Below are positions 23,136 to 34,200 of a stretch of 64,000 nt of DNA, piece after piece; positions within the stretch are counted from its first letter, which is position 1, and every line of letters starts with the position of its first letter. The stretch comes from Astragalus membranaceus (lineage: Eukaryota; Streptophyta; Magnoliopsida; Fabales; Fabaceae). The translations under genes and the position numbers were made by a program. The notes under the pieces are model-generated. The model was given only the letters and a program-made list of their open reading frames with translations, was not told where the DNA came from and did not search any database. Location: assembly GCA_039519185.1 (NCBI GenBank), contig CM076850.1:85666270-85730269 (forward strand), in the 5' to 3' direction.

Positions 23136-23849
23136 TGATTGACTTTGGTGTGCTGTTCATGGTGTCGCATACATATCATATGCATTATTATTTTGGTGAT
23201 AAAGGCTACGGCCGTTGGAGCTATAGGTGATGATGGTGATGCTCATATAGGTGATGTTGCCCGTATTGGCAAGTTTATTGGTGATGATTGGTACCACATG
23301 CATATACCCGTTGGTGTGGGTTGCATTTCATTTATTTACTCATGATGTTGGTGTTAATTTTGGTGATTTGTAATTCGATGTTGTTGTGAAGCGGTTGATA
23401 TAGTGTTGTAACTCTAGCATATTGCCTATCATATGTGCTATTATAATGTTAGATATCTCACCCCTTCTGTTTGAATGTTACCCCTATGTTGGTAACGTGC
23501 AGGTGATTGCGAGTGAAGGCATGTCTACCTTCGCTAGTTGAGTCAGGTGTCGTCGCTCTGATACGTAGCACTCGGGGGATGAACGCTAGGCTTTATTAGT
23601 GTTTCTATTATTTTAGTTTTGAAGTTTTATGGTGATGTTATAATTATTTAATTGAATCTTGATTTTATTTCGCTGCTTGATGATGTTATGACGTGCTAGG
23701 TGTTGCACTGTTTTAATGGTGAAACTTTATTATTGACATATGATGCTTAACAGTGTGAATGTGGCATCCCTTATGGGTGTATTGAAAACCTGTTGAAAAC
23801 TCTGATTTTTGTCAAAATTTTCCGGGTAGAAAAGGGGTGTTACAGACGG

Positions 23850-24598
23850 CACCATCACCGGTCTCTTCCGAGGCGCGGGGGAGGTCGGGGATCTGGAGTT
23901 CCTCCGAGTGAAACTTATGACGACACTTACTATCCGAGTGAGACTTATGACAACACCTAGTATCCCGAGGGTTCCCCTCACCAGAGCTCGTCCCCCGCGT
24001 CCTCATCCGCGACGCGACAAACCTTAAGCCAGGAATGGTCCCCAAGGCACGAAGCCCGACACCTCAACCGAAGGTCCCCTCCCAGGCGTCATGCTCGGCA
24101 ATCCCCCCGGAGGGGGAGACCGGCAGCAAGGAAGGGGCCCTTCACAGCCGAGATAGACTTTTTCCCGGCGCCGAGGCACCTGGAGAAACCGCCGGAGGGC
24201 CTGAAGATGTACGATGGTTCCGGTGGCCCGGACCGACACTTGGACTACTTCGACACGGTAATGCAGTATCGAAATGTCCCGAGCGAGATCAAGTGTCGAA
24301 TCTTCCCCCTCACTTTGGAGAAATTAGCTCTGGATTGGTTCAGGGCTCTTAAGCCGAACTCAATATCCCGCTGGGACCAGCTGGCCAAATCATTTTCTAC
24401 ACACTTCGTCCATTCCAAAATGAAACCCAAATCCCGGAAGGTCTTGCAGGCGATTCGGCAAGGGGAAAATGAGCCACTTCGAGACTACATTGAAACGAGC
24501 CACTCCGAGTGTGCGAAACCTCGACGACTCCTTCCGTTTGTTTTTTTATGGAAACTGGTCTCCGCGAGGGGAGTCTTTTCCAAATTGATGTCGGAATC
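23850..24598 (+). pseudogene. Tat-like gag core, part 1
   Basis: Continues the gag frame after the Tekay-like insertion. From about 24200 the retrotransposon gag core is clear: MYDGSGGPDRHLDYFDTVMQ, FPLTLEKLALDWFRAL, SWDQLAKSF-type SRWDQLAKSFSTHF and LQAIRQGENEPLRDYIE. These match the family's PxF.G..DP..HL..F and A..WF..L..SI.SW..L...F pattern. The frame is damaged (RHLDYFDT is intact, but later codons shift) and is cut by a solo LTR at 24598. Confidence 0.85.
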
Positions 24599-25879
24599 TG
24601 TTGCGTTAAAAACACACTTAGAGCAAGTGTACTCTACCGCAGAAGTAGTATAAAAGATTATCGTGTCCACAGGGATTAATTAGCAAGTACCAAACTAATC
24701 GAGATTATTTTTTATTTAGACAAACAAATATTTGAATTGTAATGGAACAAATAAAAGAAGAAATAAATAACAATAATAAAATGCAAGAATTAATTCAAAG
24801 GAGAGAGGCCTAGGATCACGGTTTCACTTGCATTCTTCGATTCCCCCTATGTGTAATCCTACCTGAATTCCCTTATTTTACTTAATTACCAATCCCTTTA
24901 CTAAAACTATTAATCCCTTTGGTCATTCGCGATTAATATTCTTTTTCCTAAATTAACCCTCGTTTGGTCATGCAAGAATTTAAATTCAGGAAAAGCATAA
25001 GGAGCAAAAAGGTTGAATGATTGGAAGACTAAATTATGGTTTGGTCATGCCCTAATTATAGCCCCAATTATCCTATAGGTCCACCAACTAATTGCAGTAC
25101 GGTCGCTGATCAACTAATTGATTATAAACATGCAAAGGGTAGCTAATCCTAATCATGTGATAAAAACAATAGGACAATATTAATTAAAATAAAAACAGGA
25201 ATTCAAACCAGAAATTAGAACATAAAAAGGTCTCTAATCAAGCAAGATCCACCTAGATCCTAGAAGAGGATTTAGCTATCCAAAATCATAAAGAACAATA
25301 AAATAGAAATTAGAGTCATGGATTACAGAGATAAAAATAACCCGGAAATTAGAGAAATTATTATTCTAAGTCTCCAGTCTCCTTTTTATGCTCCAAAGCT
25401 CTCTCACGGTGTCAAGAACGGGTACCAAATCTTCCTCCTCCACTATGCCGGCGCTACTGTTGGTGCGTCTTCAGGTTTCACGCGGCTACCGTTTTTCCTA
25501 TATTATGTACGCGGCTCTCCCTTTTTGATTCATGTTCACTTGCTTCCTTTTATATTGTTAATTCCTTCTCTTTGCTAATTTTGGCCCAACTTCATGCCAT
25601 ATGGGCTTTCTCTCTTTTCCAAATATGCTACATGGCCTTTTCTCCAATTCATAGACATAAGCCTTTTTCTTTTATCAATTGCAAGCCCATATATATATAT
25701 ATATATATATATATATTGAATTTTATGTGGTATTAAGTTGGACTTTCATGCTTTTGATCTTTTTATTTATTTCTGCAAAATAAAGAGGAAATTAAGTCAG
25801 TGATATATATTATTACTAATAATTGCTCTAAAAATGACTCAAAAGTATCTCTAAAAATGCAATAATTTGGAGTTTATCA
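24599..25879 (-). mobile_element. Solo LTR (Ty3/gypsy-type), reverse, in Tat gag
   Basis: On the minus strand it runs from TGATAAACTCC to TTTTAACGCAACA (1,281 bp). A perfect 5-bp target duplication GAATC lies at 24594-24598 and 25880-25884. Near the 3' end, minus-strand text ATTAATCCCTGTGGACACG and TATACTACTT resembles Athila-type LTR ends. There is no internal coding region, so it is a solo LTR left by LTR-LTR recombination. It holds a (TA)n microsatellite at about 25690-25716. Confidence 0.9.
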
Positions 25880-25884
25880 GAATC

Positions 25885-26321
25885 AATCAGACTGAATCGC
25901 TAGCCAAGTTCCTCCAGTGATCTCAGAAGTACACCGACCACGAAGAAGGGGTAATTGCAAGAAGAGCTGATGCCAACCCCGGACCCTCAAGACCTCGATT
26001 TGAGAAGGAGGTCCGGAACGACAAAGATACCCGGAGCGAGAAAGAGCCCCGGAATGAAGGGAGGACCAGGCCGAAAGAGCCTCGACAAAGCCGCCACCAG
26101 CATTACTCCGAGCTCAATGAAACTCGGGCGAGGATCCTCTCTGACTACATGAATACAAAATCAGGGAGGTTAAGTTCCCTGACCCGCTCCCTCACAGACC
26201 GAGTCAGCGAACTAACAAATATTGTCGGTACCACCGAAGCAAGGGTCACGACACGAATCGCTGCAACGCGTTGTAGGACGACATTGAGGATCTGATCAAA
26301 AAGGGGAAGGTAAGCCAGTAC
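25885..26321 (+). pseudogene. Tat-like gag, C-terminal part
   Basis: Joined to part 1 after removal of the solo LTR (NQTESLAKFLQ, SQKYTDHEEG...). The stretch is rich in charged residues (RRSG, KEPRNEGRTRPKEPRQ). TGA stops and a frame change show decay. No zinc knuckle of CX2CX4HX4C form is clear; the CNALxxDI-like text around 26270 may be its remnant. Confidence 0.6.
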
Positions 26322-27292
26322 GTGAATAAACCACCCCGTCAAGAAAGAGAGGTCAAGGAAGAGAAAGAGGACTTCAAGAGGAAGGATAAAGCTCCTCAGG
26401 ATAAGGAGCAGAGCTCGGAAGACGAGAGGGACTTCCGAAAGTCCAAAGGGCAACCAGTAATGATGGTCATCTCGGGGGGTTACCCCGACGAAGCCTCGGG
26501 TAAAACTATGAAGCGAAAATGGAAGGAAATAATGAGTGCCGCTTCCACCTCGGAACCACCCTCGTTTCCGGCTCGACCTCCCCTAGCCTTTGGCGACCAA
26601 GACTTGCTCGACGGCAAGCCCAACAAGCACGTGCTTCTTCTGGTCAGGGCGGTCATAGCCAATCATGAGATAAGAAAAATCTTGGTCGATCAGGGGAGCT
26701 CGGCGGACATCATCTTCATCGATCTGGTGAGGAAGCTGAAGATCGCCGAAGGAGACCTCACTCCCTACAGGGGTTCAGACCTCTCTGGCTTCAACGGGTC
26801 CCGGACGAAGCCCCTCAGCCATCTAGAGCTGATGGTCACCTACGGGGATGGACCTTTGGAGAGAACGGTGAAAACCAAATTCCTAGTCTTGTCATGCCCT
26901 TCGGTCTACAACTGTATCATCGGAAGACCGACCCTAGGAAGGCTAGAGGCGATAACCTCTACAGTTCACCTGAAGATGAAGTTTCACTCTCTTTGCAACA
27001 AAGTGATCACCCTCGACGCCGACTTAGAGTCGGCACAAAGATGTTTCTACCTGCACATGAAAGCAGACAGGGAAGCCATCATTGAGGGGGCTTCCCCCGA
27101 CGAAAAGGAAGAGAGACTCGGACCCTCTCCAAAAAGAGGAAAGGCAGCGCCGCCGCCGAGGTTAATGTCACTGACATTGATGCAAGATACGACCCGGACA
27201 GCTCCGAAGAAGAAAGCGATGATGAGCTTGCCCGGAAACTTAAAAAGAAAATCAGAAGGCCACAACCCGATGGCAATTTCCTGGAAATTCCA
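26322..27292 (+). pseudogene. Tat-like aspartic protease region
   Basis: A charged linker (KPPRQEREVKEEKEDF) is followed by MMVISGGYP, a hallmark before Tat protease. The protease has active site VDQGSSADIIF and the flap-like region YNCIIGRPTLGRLEAI. The frame from 26322 remains open to 27374, but the true connection to reverse transcriptase is in another frame from about 27290, so a frameshift lies between. Confidence 0.85.
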
Positions 27293-28893
27293 TTGGGAGG
27301 TGATCCATCCAAGGTCATCAGGATCGGTTCCGACCTCGACGAAGATGTTAAGAAGAAGCTCGCCCAGTGCCTGAACGACCATGCCGACCTTTTTGCTTGG
27401 TCGGCAGAAGATATGCCCGGGATCCCTCCGGAGGTCGCCTGTCATCAACTAGCCGTTAACCCCAGAGCCAAGTGGGTTGCCCAATGCAAAAGAGCCCAAA
27501 GCAAAGAGAAATTAGAAGCAGCGGCCAAGGCCGTTGAGGATTTGGTCAAGGCCAATTTTGTAAAGGAGGTCAAGTATACAACTTGGCTTTCCAACCCTGT
27601 ACTTGTTAAGAAAAGTAATGGAAAATGGCAAATGTGTGTTGACTATACCGATCTTAACAAGGCCTGTCCAAAGGACGCCTTCCCCGTTCCCAGCATCGAT
27701 CGCCTCGTCGACAATGCGTCAGGTTTTCACTTATTATCCTTTATGGATGCCTACTCAGGGTATAACCAGATTCCGATGTTTCCTCCCGACCAGGAAAAAA
27801 CCGCCTTTATGACCGACCGTGGTAACTTCTGTTACCGGGTCATGCCTTTCGGTCTTAAAAACGCAGGGGTGACCTATCAGAGGATGATGAACAAGGTCTT
27901 TCATAAGAAGATCGGTCGAAATGTAGAAGGCTATCTCGACGATATGATAGCAAAGAGCGAAAGCGAGACCCTCCATATTTCCGACCTTGAGGAAATCTTT
28001 GCGGAAGTTCGGAAGAACGAAATGAGACTAAACCCGGAGAAGTGCACCTTCGGGGTCCAAGCGGGAAAATTCCTTGGTTTCTACCTCACTGAAAGGGGCA
28101 TCGAGGCAAACCCGGACAAATGTCGGGCTGTGACCGAGATGCGCACCCCATCTACCAAAAAAGAGCTCCAAAAACTCAATGGTATGATAGCCGCACTATC
28201 CCGTTTTATCTCCAACGCCGCGTTCAAGTCACCCCCTCTGTTCAAACTACTCAAGAAGGAGACAAAGTTCGAATGGACGCCAGAACGAGACGAGGCTCTC
28301 TCCCAGCTTAAACAAGTTCTCTCAAAACCACTGATTTTGACTAGGCCAAACCCGAGGGAAACCTTATATTTGTGTCTGGCAATCTCGGGAGAAGCGCTTG
28401 GCGCCGTTCTTGTCAGGGAATCCGAGGGCGGGCAAAGCCCGATCTACTTTGTGAGCAAAGCCCTTCAAGGGCCCGAGATCAGGTACCAGAAGATAGAGAA
28501 GATCGCGTTTTCTCTCCTCATTGCGGCAAGACGCCTCCGACCCTATTTCGTTGCTCATCAGGTAGTGGTCCGAACTAACTTCCCCATCAGAAAAATTCTA
28601 CACCGGCCCGATCTCGCAGGAAGAATGATAAAATGGGCAGTGGAACTTTTGGAGTTCGGTATCAAGTACGAATCCAGGCCGGCAATGAAGGCCCAAGTAC
28701 TGGCCGACTTCGTCGCTGAAATGACCACGGGAGAAACCGAAGACGAATTGTGGACTCTCCACGTTGACAGATCATCAAACCCAAAGGGAAGTGGTGCCGG
28801 TTTGATGCTCGAAATGCCCGGCTGCTGTAATCATAGAGGTATCCCTCACCTTCGGTTTCCCTATTTCGAACAATCAGGCTGAGTATGAGGCGT
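27293..28893 (+). pseudogene. Tat-like reverse transcriptase, RNase H and start of second RNase H
   Basis: Reverse transcriptase blocks are in order: WLSNPVLVKKSNGKWQMCVD, LNKACPKDAFPVPSIDRLVD, FMDAYSGYNQI, KTAFMTDRGNFCYRVMPFGL and the active site YLDDMIAKS (about residue 213). RNase H follows (LYLCLAISGEALGAVLVRE, IEKIAFSLLIAARRLRPYF, RTNFPIRKILHRPDLAGRM). Next begins a second RNase H-like domain (WTLHVDRSSNPKGSGAGLML), the dual RNase H typical of the Tat lineage. A frameshift near 28835 moves the second domain to another frame (FPISNNQAEYEA). It is cut at 28893 by a solo LTR. Confidence 0.93.
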
Positions 28894-30118
28894 TGATCAG
28901 CGGTCGTACGCGGGTCAAAATAATTAAAAAAGGTAAATATAGTATCAAGGTAAGAGACCTTGGTCGTCTCTCGAGGACCTCTAAATACAGAAATTACCAA
29001 AATCAGGAACCAAAATAAACAATAAAAATGGGGGGTTTTGAAGAAAAGACAATTAACGATAGACAATCAATCTATTGGTTTCGGGTGCGTTTCTTGGATT
29101 TCTCATCGGTTCTAAAATAAAGATTTGTGCAAGGTTTGATAATTCTTGATTGATCATAAACTAAGTGAACAAGGGCCAATCAGTTTATACGAATTCACAG
29201 CGTTTTAAAGCAAGCGTCAAAACAGTGTGTTCAATCAACCGTGATAGCGAACAAGTGCCAGTATCACAATTAACATCATAACTGAATTCTATCAATCCTA
29301 TAAACAAGCGTCATAGACTCTATCAAATCCTATCCAAACTAAATTAAACAAGCGATAAAATAGTTTGTATAATGAAAGTTGCAAAACAGAATCATGATTA
29401 AGTAATTAAGCAAAACTGAATCATAAAACGAATCACATAAGCAAATCACAGAGTTTGAGTAATTAAGCAAAACACAAACCGAATTTGCAGCAAGAATTAC
29501 GGAGATGAAGTTGATAGAGAAAGAATTAAAACCATAAAAACAAAATAAACATTAAGCACTGAACCTCAAAATCCTTACAGCAACACCCTTCACCAATAGA
29601 TTGATCTAGGGCTTTAAGCTTCCATGGAGGTTAGGGCACAAAACGTAAAATTGAAAGTAGGAATGCGTAAGAGAGTCAAGACGGCTCTGAAAAGTGTATT
29701 TAACCAGAACAAAACGAAAATACCTAATCCCTAACTGGGTTATTGGATAAAAGCCCGTTAACAAACTAATATTTGGCCCAAAACCCGTTTTACACAGTAC
29801 TGCTTCGGTAATTCGCAGTTTTCGCCTTTAAGACGTCTGAATTTGGTTTTGAGCTCAACATAAGAATTGTATCTCTGCTCCTTAGCTTTCCAACGCATAC
29901 TCGCACGCCTTAATCGGATAACCACAGCCAAAGTTATGGTCGACAGAGTAGACAGGGGTCAATATGCAATAAAACACAAGAATTAATCAATAAATTATTA
30001 TATTGCTTAAATAAGACCCAAAGTCTAGAAACGTGCTAAGACTTAAATATTAGGCACAAAGCACAATTAAAATCACCAAGTGAAAAGCTATAAAGAGTGC
30101 ATTAAAATACACTGATCA
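28894..30118 (-). mobile_element. Solo LTR, reverse, in Tat second RNase H
   Basis: The insert starts and ends with TGATCA, itself a palindrome (TG...CA), and is 1,225 bp long. The 5-bp sequence GGCGT flanks both sides (28889-28893 and 30119-30123). Removing the insert and one GGCGT rejoins the RNase H text NNQAEYEA with CITGLRLALDL exactly. Minus-strand text (TGTATTTTAATGCACTC start, TTAAATACAC promoter-like site) suggests the reverse direction. Lineage is uncertain, probably Ty3/gypsy. Confidence 0.88.
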
Positions 30119-31250
30119 GGCGTGCATAACAGGGCTCCGCCTGGCCCTTGACCTCCGAGTTTCTCGGGTCGCATTGAACACCGATTCTTTGCAGGTGGTC
30201 TCCCAGATCAGAAAACTGTACGAAGCCAGGGACCCAATCCTGCAGAGGTATTTAACCCGTGTGCGGGAATTACTTGATTTGTTTACCTCCGCCGAAGTAA
30301 AGCACGTGCCAAGATCGGAAAATGTTAGGGCGGACGTACTATCCAAACTCGCCAGTACCAAAATGTCGGGAAACTTCAGAACCATAATCCAGGAAACACT
30401 CTCCGAACCCAGTGTTCAATCAAACCCGGAACCCGACCACTCCATCAATGTAGTCGAAGAAAGTTCGGGGTGGATCGCTCCGGTGCGAAGGTACATCGAG
30501 TCAGGGGACGAGCCTATTGACCTGCACGAGGCTAAATCAATCAGGAGGAAGGCCTCGTCTTTCTCTGTGATTGAAGGAGCGCTCTACAGAAGAAGCCTAT
30601 CTGCACCGCTTTTGAAATGCATTGAAGGCGCAGAAGCGGATTACGTTCTGGCCGAGATCCATGAAGGGATCTGCGGACAACACCTCGGCGCCCGATCTCT
30701 TGCCCGGAAAGCTCTGAGAGCGGGTTATTACTGGCCAACTATGGAAACCGACGCAAAGAACTACGTCAGAAAATGTGAGAAGTGTCAGATCCATGCCAAC
30801 GTCCATCTGGCTCCGCCGGCCGAGCTTACAAGTCTGACCTCGCCGTGGCATTTCGCCTGGTGGGGGATCGACCTCCTAGGCCCGTTCTCAACCGCACCTG
30901 GTCAGTTCAAATACTTGATAGTGGCAGTAGACTATTTCACAAAGTGGATCGAAGCCAAGCCTTTAGCCATCATCAGCGCAAAAAATTGCATCAAATTCTT
31001 CAAAAAGAATATAATGACCCGGTTCAGGATCCCCGAAGTCGTAATCACAGACAATGGAACTCAATTCGCTGACAAAGGCTTCAGGAAACTCATGACCGAT
31101 CTTCAAATTAAACACTGGTTTACCTCGGTGGAGCACCCTCAAACCAACGGTCAGGCCGAGGCTGCTAACAAGGTACTCCTCAACGGACTGAGAAAACGAA
31201 TGGATGAGGCTAAGGGGAAATGGTGTGAGGAGCTACCCTACGTACTTTGA
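30119..31250 (+). pseudogene. Tat-like second RNase H end and integrase (C-truncated)
   Basis: GLRLALDLRVSRVALNTDSL and the ADVLSKLAS end of the second RNase H lead to integrase. The zinc finger is HEGICGQHLGARSLARKALR...CEKCQ. The catalytic core has D in GIDLLGPF (about residue 231 counted from 30174), D in TDNGTQF (about 291) and E in HPQTNGQAEAANK (about 326). The frame is open from 30174 to the junction. After KWCEELPYVL at 31250 the sequence changes to Athila gag, so the integrase C-terminus is missing and does not reappear after Athila element 2. Confidence 0.93.
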
Positions 31251-34200
31251 GTTAAGACAACTCTGAAAACTCATGAAGCTTCCATCAAAAACCTGGAAGT
31301 TCAAATGGGGCAGATAGCTAATGTTCTTACCCAGAGAGCTAGTGGATCATTGCCATCCACTACTGAAGCTTCAACTTCTACCAATCAAGGGAAGGAGCAT
31401 GTCAAAGATATATCTCTAAGAAGTGGGAAAGATTTGAAAGGCCCATCACTTGTTTCAGGTGATGAAGAAATTAAAAAATCTGAGAAAGAAAAAAATTCTG
31501 CAACAGACGCTACAGCGCCAAAGTCTGACGCTACAGCGCCTGTGGCTGCCCAGATACCAAAAGCTGCAGCAACTGTCGCTGTAGCACCTATTCCTAAGCT
31601 TGTTCCAACATATCCTGACCCTCCATATCCTCATAGGCTTAGGAAGGCCAAGGAGGACAAGCAATTCAACAAATTCCTGGAAGTCCTTAAACAACTGCAC
31701 ATTAATGTACCTTTGGTGGAGGCCCTCCAACAAATGCCAAACTATGCTAAGTTTATGAAGGATGTGCTCACCAAGAGGAGAAGACTTGGGGAATTTGAAA
31801 CAGTAGCAATGACTGGGGAATGCAGCATGCTTATGTAGAACAAACTCCCATTAAAGTCAAAGGATCCTGGAAGCTTCACTATACCATGCTCAATTGGAAA
31901 TTTCTACTCTGGTCGTGCCCTATGTGATTTAGGTGCTAGTATAAACCTAATGCCCAAGTCCATATATACACACAGCTAGGAGTGGGAACTGCCAAACCTA
32001 CATCAGTCACTCTGCAATTAGCTGATAGAACCCTTGCTTATCCAGAAGGAATACTAGAAGATGTGCTAATAAAGGTAGATAAATTTGTATTCCCAGTTGA
32101 CTTTGTAATCCTGGATTTTGAAGCAGACAAAGAAGTGCCTATTATACTGGGAAGGCCATTCCTAGCAACTGGAAGAACATTAATAGATGTGCAAAGAGGA
32201 GAATTGACCATGAGGGTCAATGACCAAGAAGTCAAATTTAATGTCCTTGATGCCATGAAGTTTCCAGACCCCAATATTGAAGCATGCTCCTTTGTGGTCT
32301 CTCTAGATCAAATGGTTCAGAAGCAGTTTGAGAAAAACACTGATCACTTGGGACAGATGCTGAACAACAAGGAAGAGTGTGAATCTGATGCAGATACAGC
32401 AGATGAGGAAGAGCCTAACTGTCAAGGAAGTTTGGGCTAGAAGGTATGAATCTCTTGAACAGGAAGAATCTGACATAAGAGCGAATCTGCCTTCCACTGA
32501 ACAACCACCTATTTTAGAACTAAAGGAGTTACCTATCCACCTCAAGTATGCATATCTGGGAGAAAATGGCACTCTGCCAGTCATAATAGCTTCTGATCTT
32601 TCTGAAGAACAGGAGCAGGATTTAATTGATACACTGCAAAAGCATAAGACAGCAATTGGGTGGCAGATGTCTGATATTCAGGGTATAAGCCCCACCATCT
32701 GTATGCACAGAATTGTGTTAGAGGAAGACTCCAAGAACTGCATTGAAGGGCAGAGGAGGTTGAATCCTATTATGAAGGAGGTGGTGAAGAAAGAGATCAT
32801 TAAATGGTTGGATGCATGTATTGTTTACCCTATCTCTGACAGTGCATGGGTTAGTCCAGTACAGTGTGTGCCTAAGAAAGGAGGGGTAATAGTAATCACC
32901 AATGAATTGAATGAACTTCTACAAACCAAGAAGGTAACAGGATGGAGAATATGCATGGACTACAGGAGGTTGAACAAGGCCACAAGGAAGGATCATTTTC
33001 CTTTGCCTTTCATTGATCAGATGCTGGACAGACTAGCAGGGAAAGAATACTATTGCTTTCTGGATGGATATTCTGGTTATAACCAGATAGCAGTAGTCCC
33101 TGAGGACCAACAAAAGACTGCTTTCACATGTCCATATGGCACCTTTGCATTTAGAAGGATGCCATTTGGACTGTGTAATGCACCTGCCACTTTTCAGATA
33201 TGTATGATGGCAATTTTCTCTGATTTCATTGAGAAATCCATGGAAGTTTTCATGGATGATTTCTCTGTGTTTGGGGAAACATTCCATTTGTGCCTGACCA
33301 ACTTGGAGGAAATTTTAATCAGGTGTGAAGAAACAAACCTTGTGCTAAACTGCGAAAAATGCCACTTTTTGGTGCAAGAGGGAATTGTTTTGGGGCACAA
33401 AATATCCAAGAAAGGGGCTGGAAGTGGACAGGGCAAAAATAGAGGTCATTGAAAAGCTACCTCCTCCAACCAACATCAAAGGAATTAGAAGTTTTTTGGG
33501 TCATGCTGGCTTCTACAGAAGGTTTATTAAAGATTTCTCGAAGATCTCCAAACCGCTATGCCAACTGCTGCAGCATGATACCCCCTACATATTTGATGAG
33601 GAGTGCATGCAAGGCCTTCCAGAAACTTAAAAGAGCTCTGATAACCTCACCAGTTATTGTGGCTCCTGACTGGAGTAAGCCTTTTGAGCTTATGTGTGAT
33701 GCCAGTGACTTTGCCATTAGAGCTGTGCTGGGGCAAAGGTATGATAAAATTTTCCATTCAATCTATTATGCTAGCAGAACATTAGTAGAAGCTCAATTGA
33801 ATTACACAGTTACTGAAAAGGATTTATTAGCTATTGTCTTTGCATTTGACAAGTTTAGATCGTACTTGGTAGGCACAAAAGTAATAGTTTTCACTGACCA
33901 CTCTGCCATTAAGTACTTGATCACAAAGAAAGATGCAAAGCCTAGGCTAATAAGATGGGTTCTCCTACTCCAAGAGTTTGATTTAGAAATTAGAGATAAA
34001 ACGGGAGTGGAGAACCAAGTTGTTGATCATCTATCTAGAATAGAAAGAGAAAATGCAGGTACAGCAGGAGGAAAGATCAAGGAACACTTTCCAGATGAAC
34101 AGCTATTGGGAATAACTAATGAAGCATCAACCGCTACAGCGGTCAGCACAAAAACGCAAGACGCTGTAGCGCCTGAACCTGCAACACCTTGGTATGCTGA

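Larger units (their letters stand above)
18699..23844 (+). mobile_element. Tekay-like element 2 (internally deleted), nested in Tat gag
   Basis: The element starts TGTAACGCCC and ends GGGTGTTACA. A perfect 5-bp target duplication GACGG lies at 18694-18698 and 23845-23849. It has a truncated 5' LTR, gag zinc knuckles, protease, integrase and chromodomain, and a complete 3' LTR. The rest of the 5' LTR, the gag N-terminus, most reverse transcriptase and all RNase H are deleted. The intact duplication shows that the deletions happened after insertion, or in the template copy. Confidence 0.95.
21588..23844 (+). repeat. 3' LTR of Tekay-like element 2
   Basis: Complete LTR of 2,257 bp from TGTAACGCCC to GGTGTTACA. 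It contains a GGCGCC array (about 22145-22720), then a ~46-bp tandem array (22740-23135), then shared LTR text (CTCACCCCTTCTGTTTGAAT, GGTAACGTGCAGGT, CTCTGATACG). Confidence 0.95.

Noticed and set aside
24035..24352. 105-codon open frame overlapping the Tat gag
   Set aside because: It is an alternative frame of the gag coding region; the gag core motifs are in the frame beginning at 24207.
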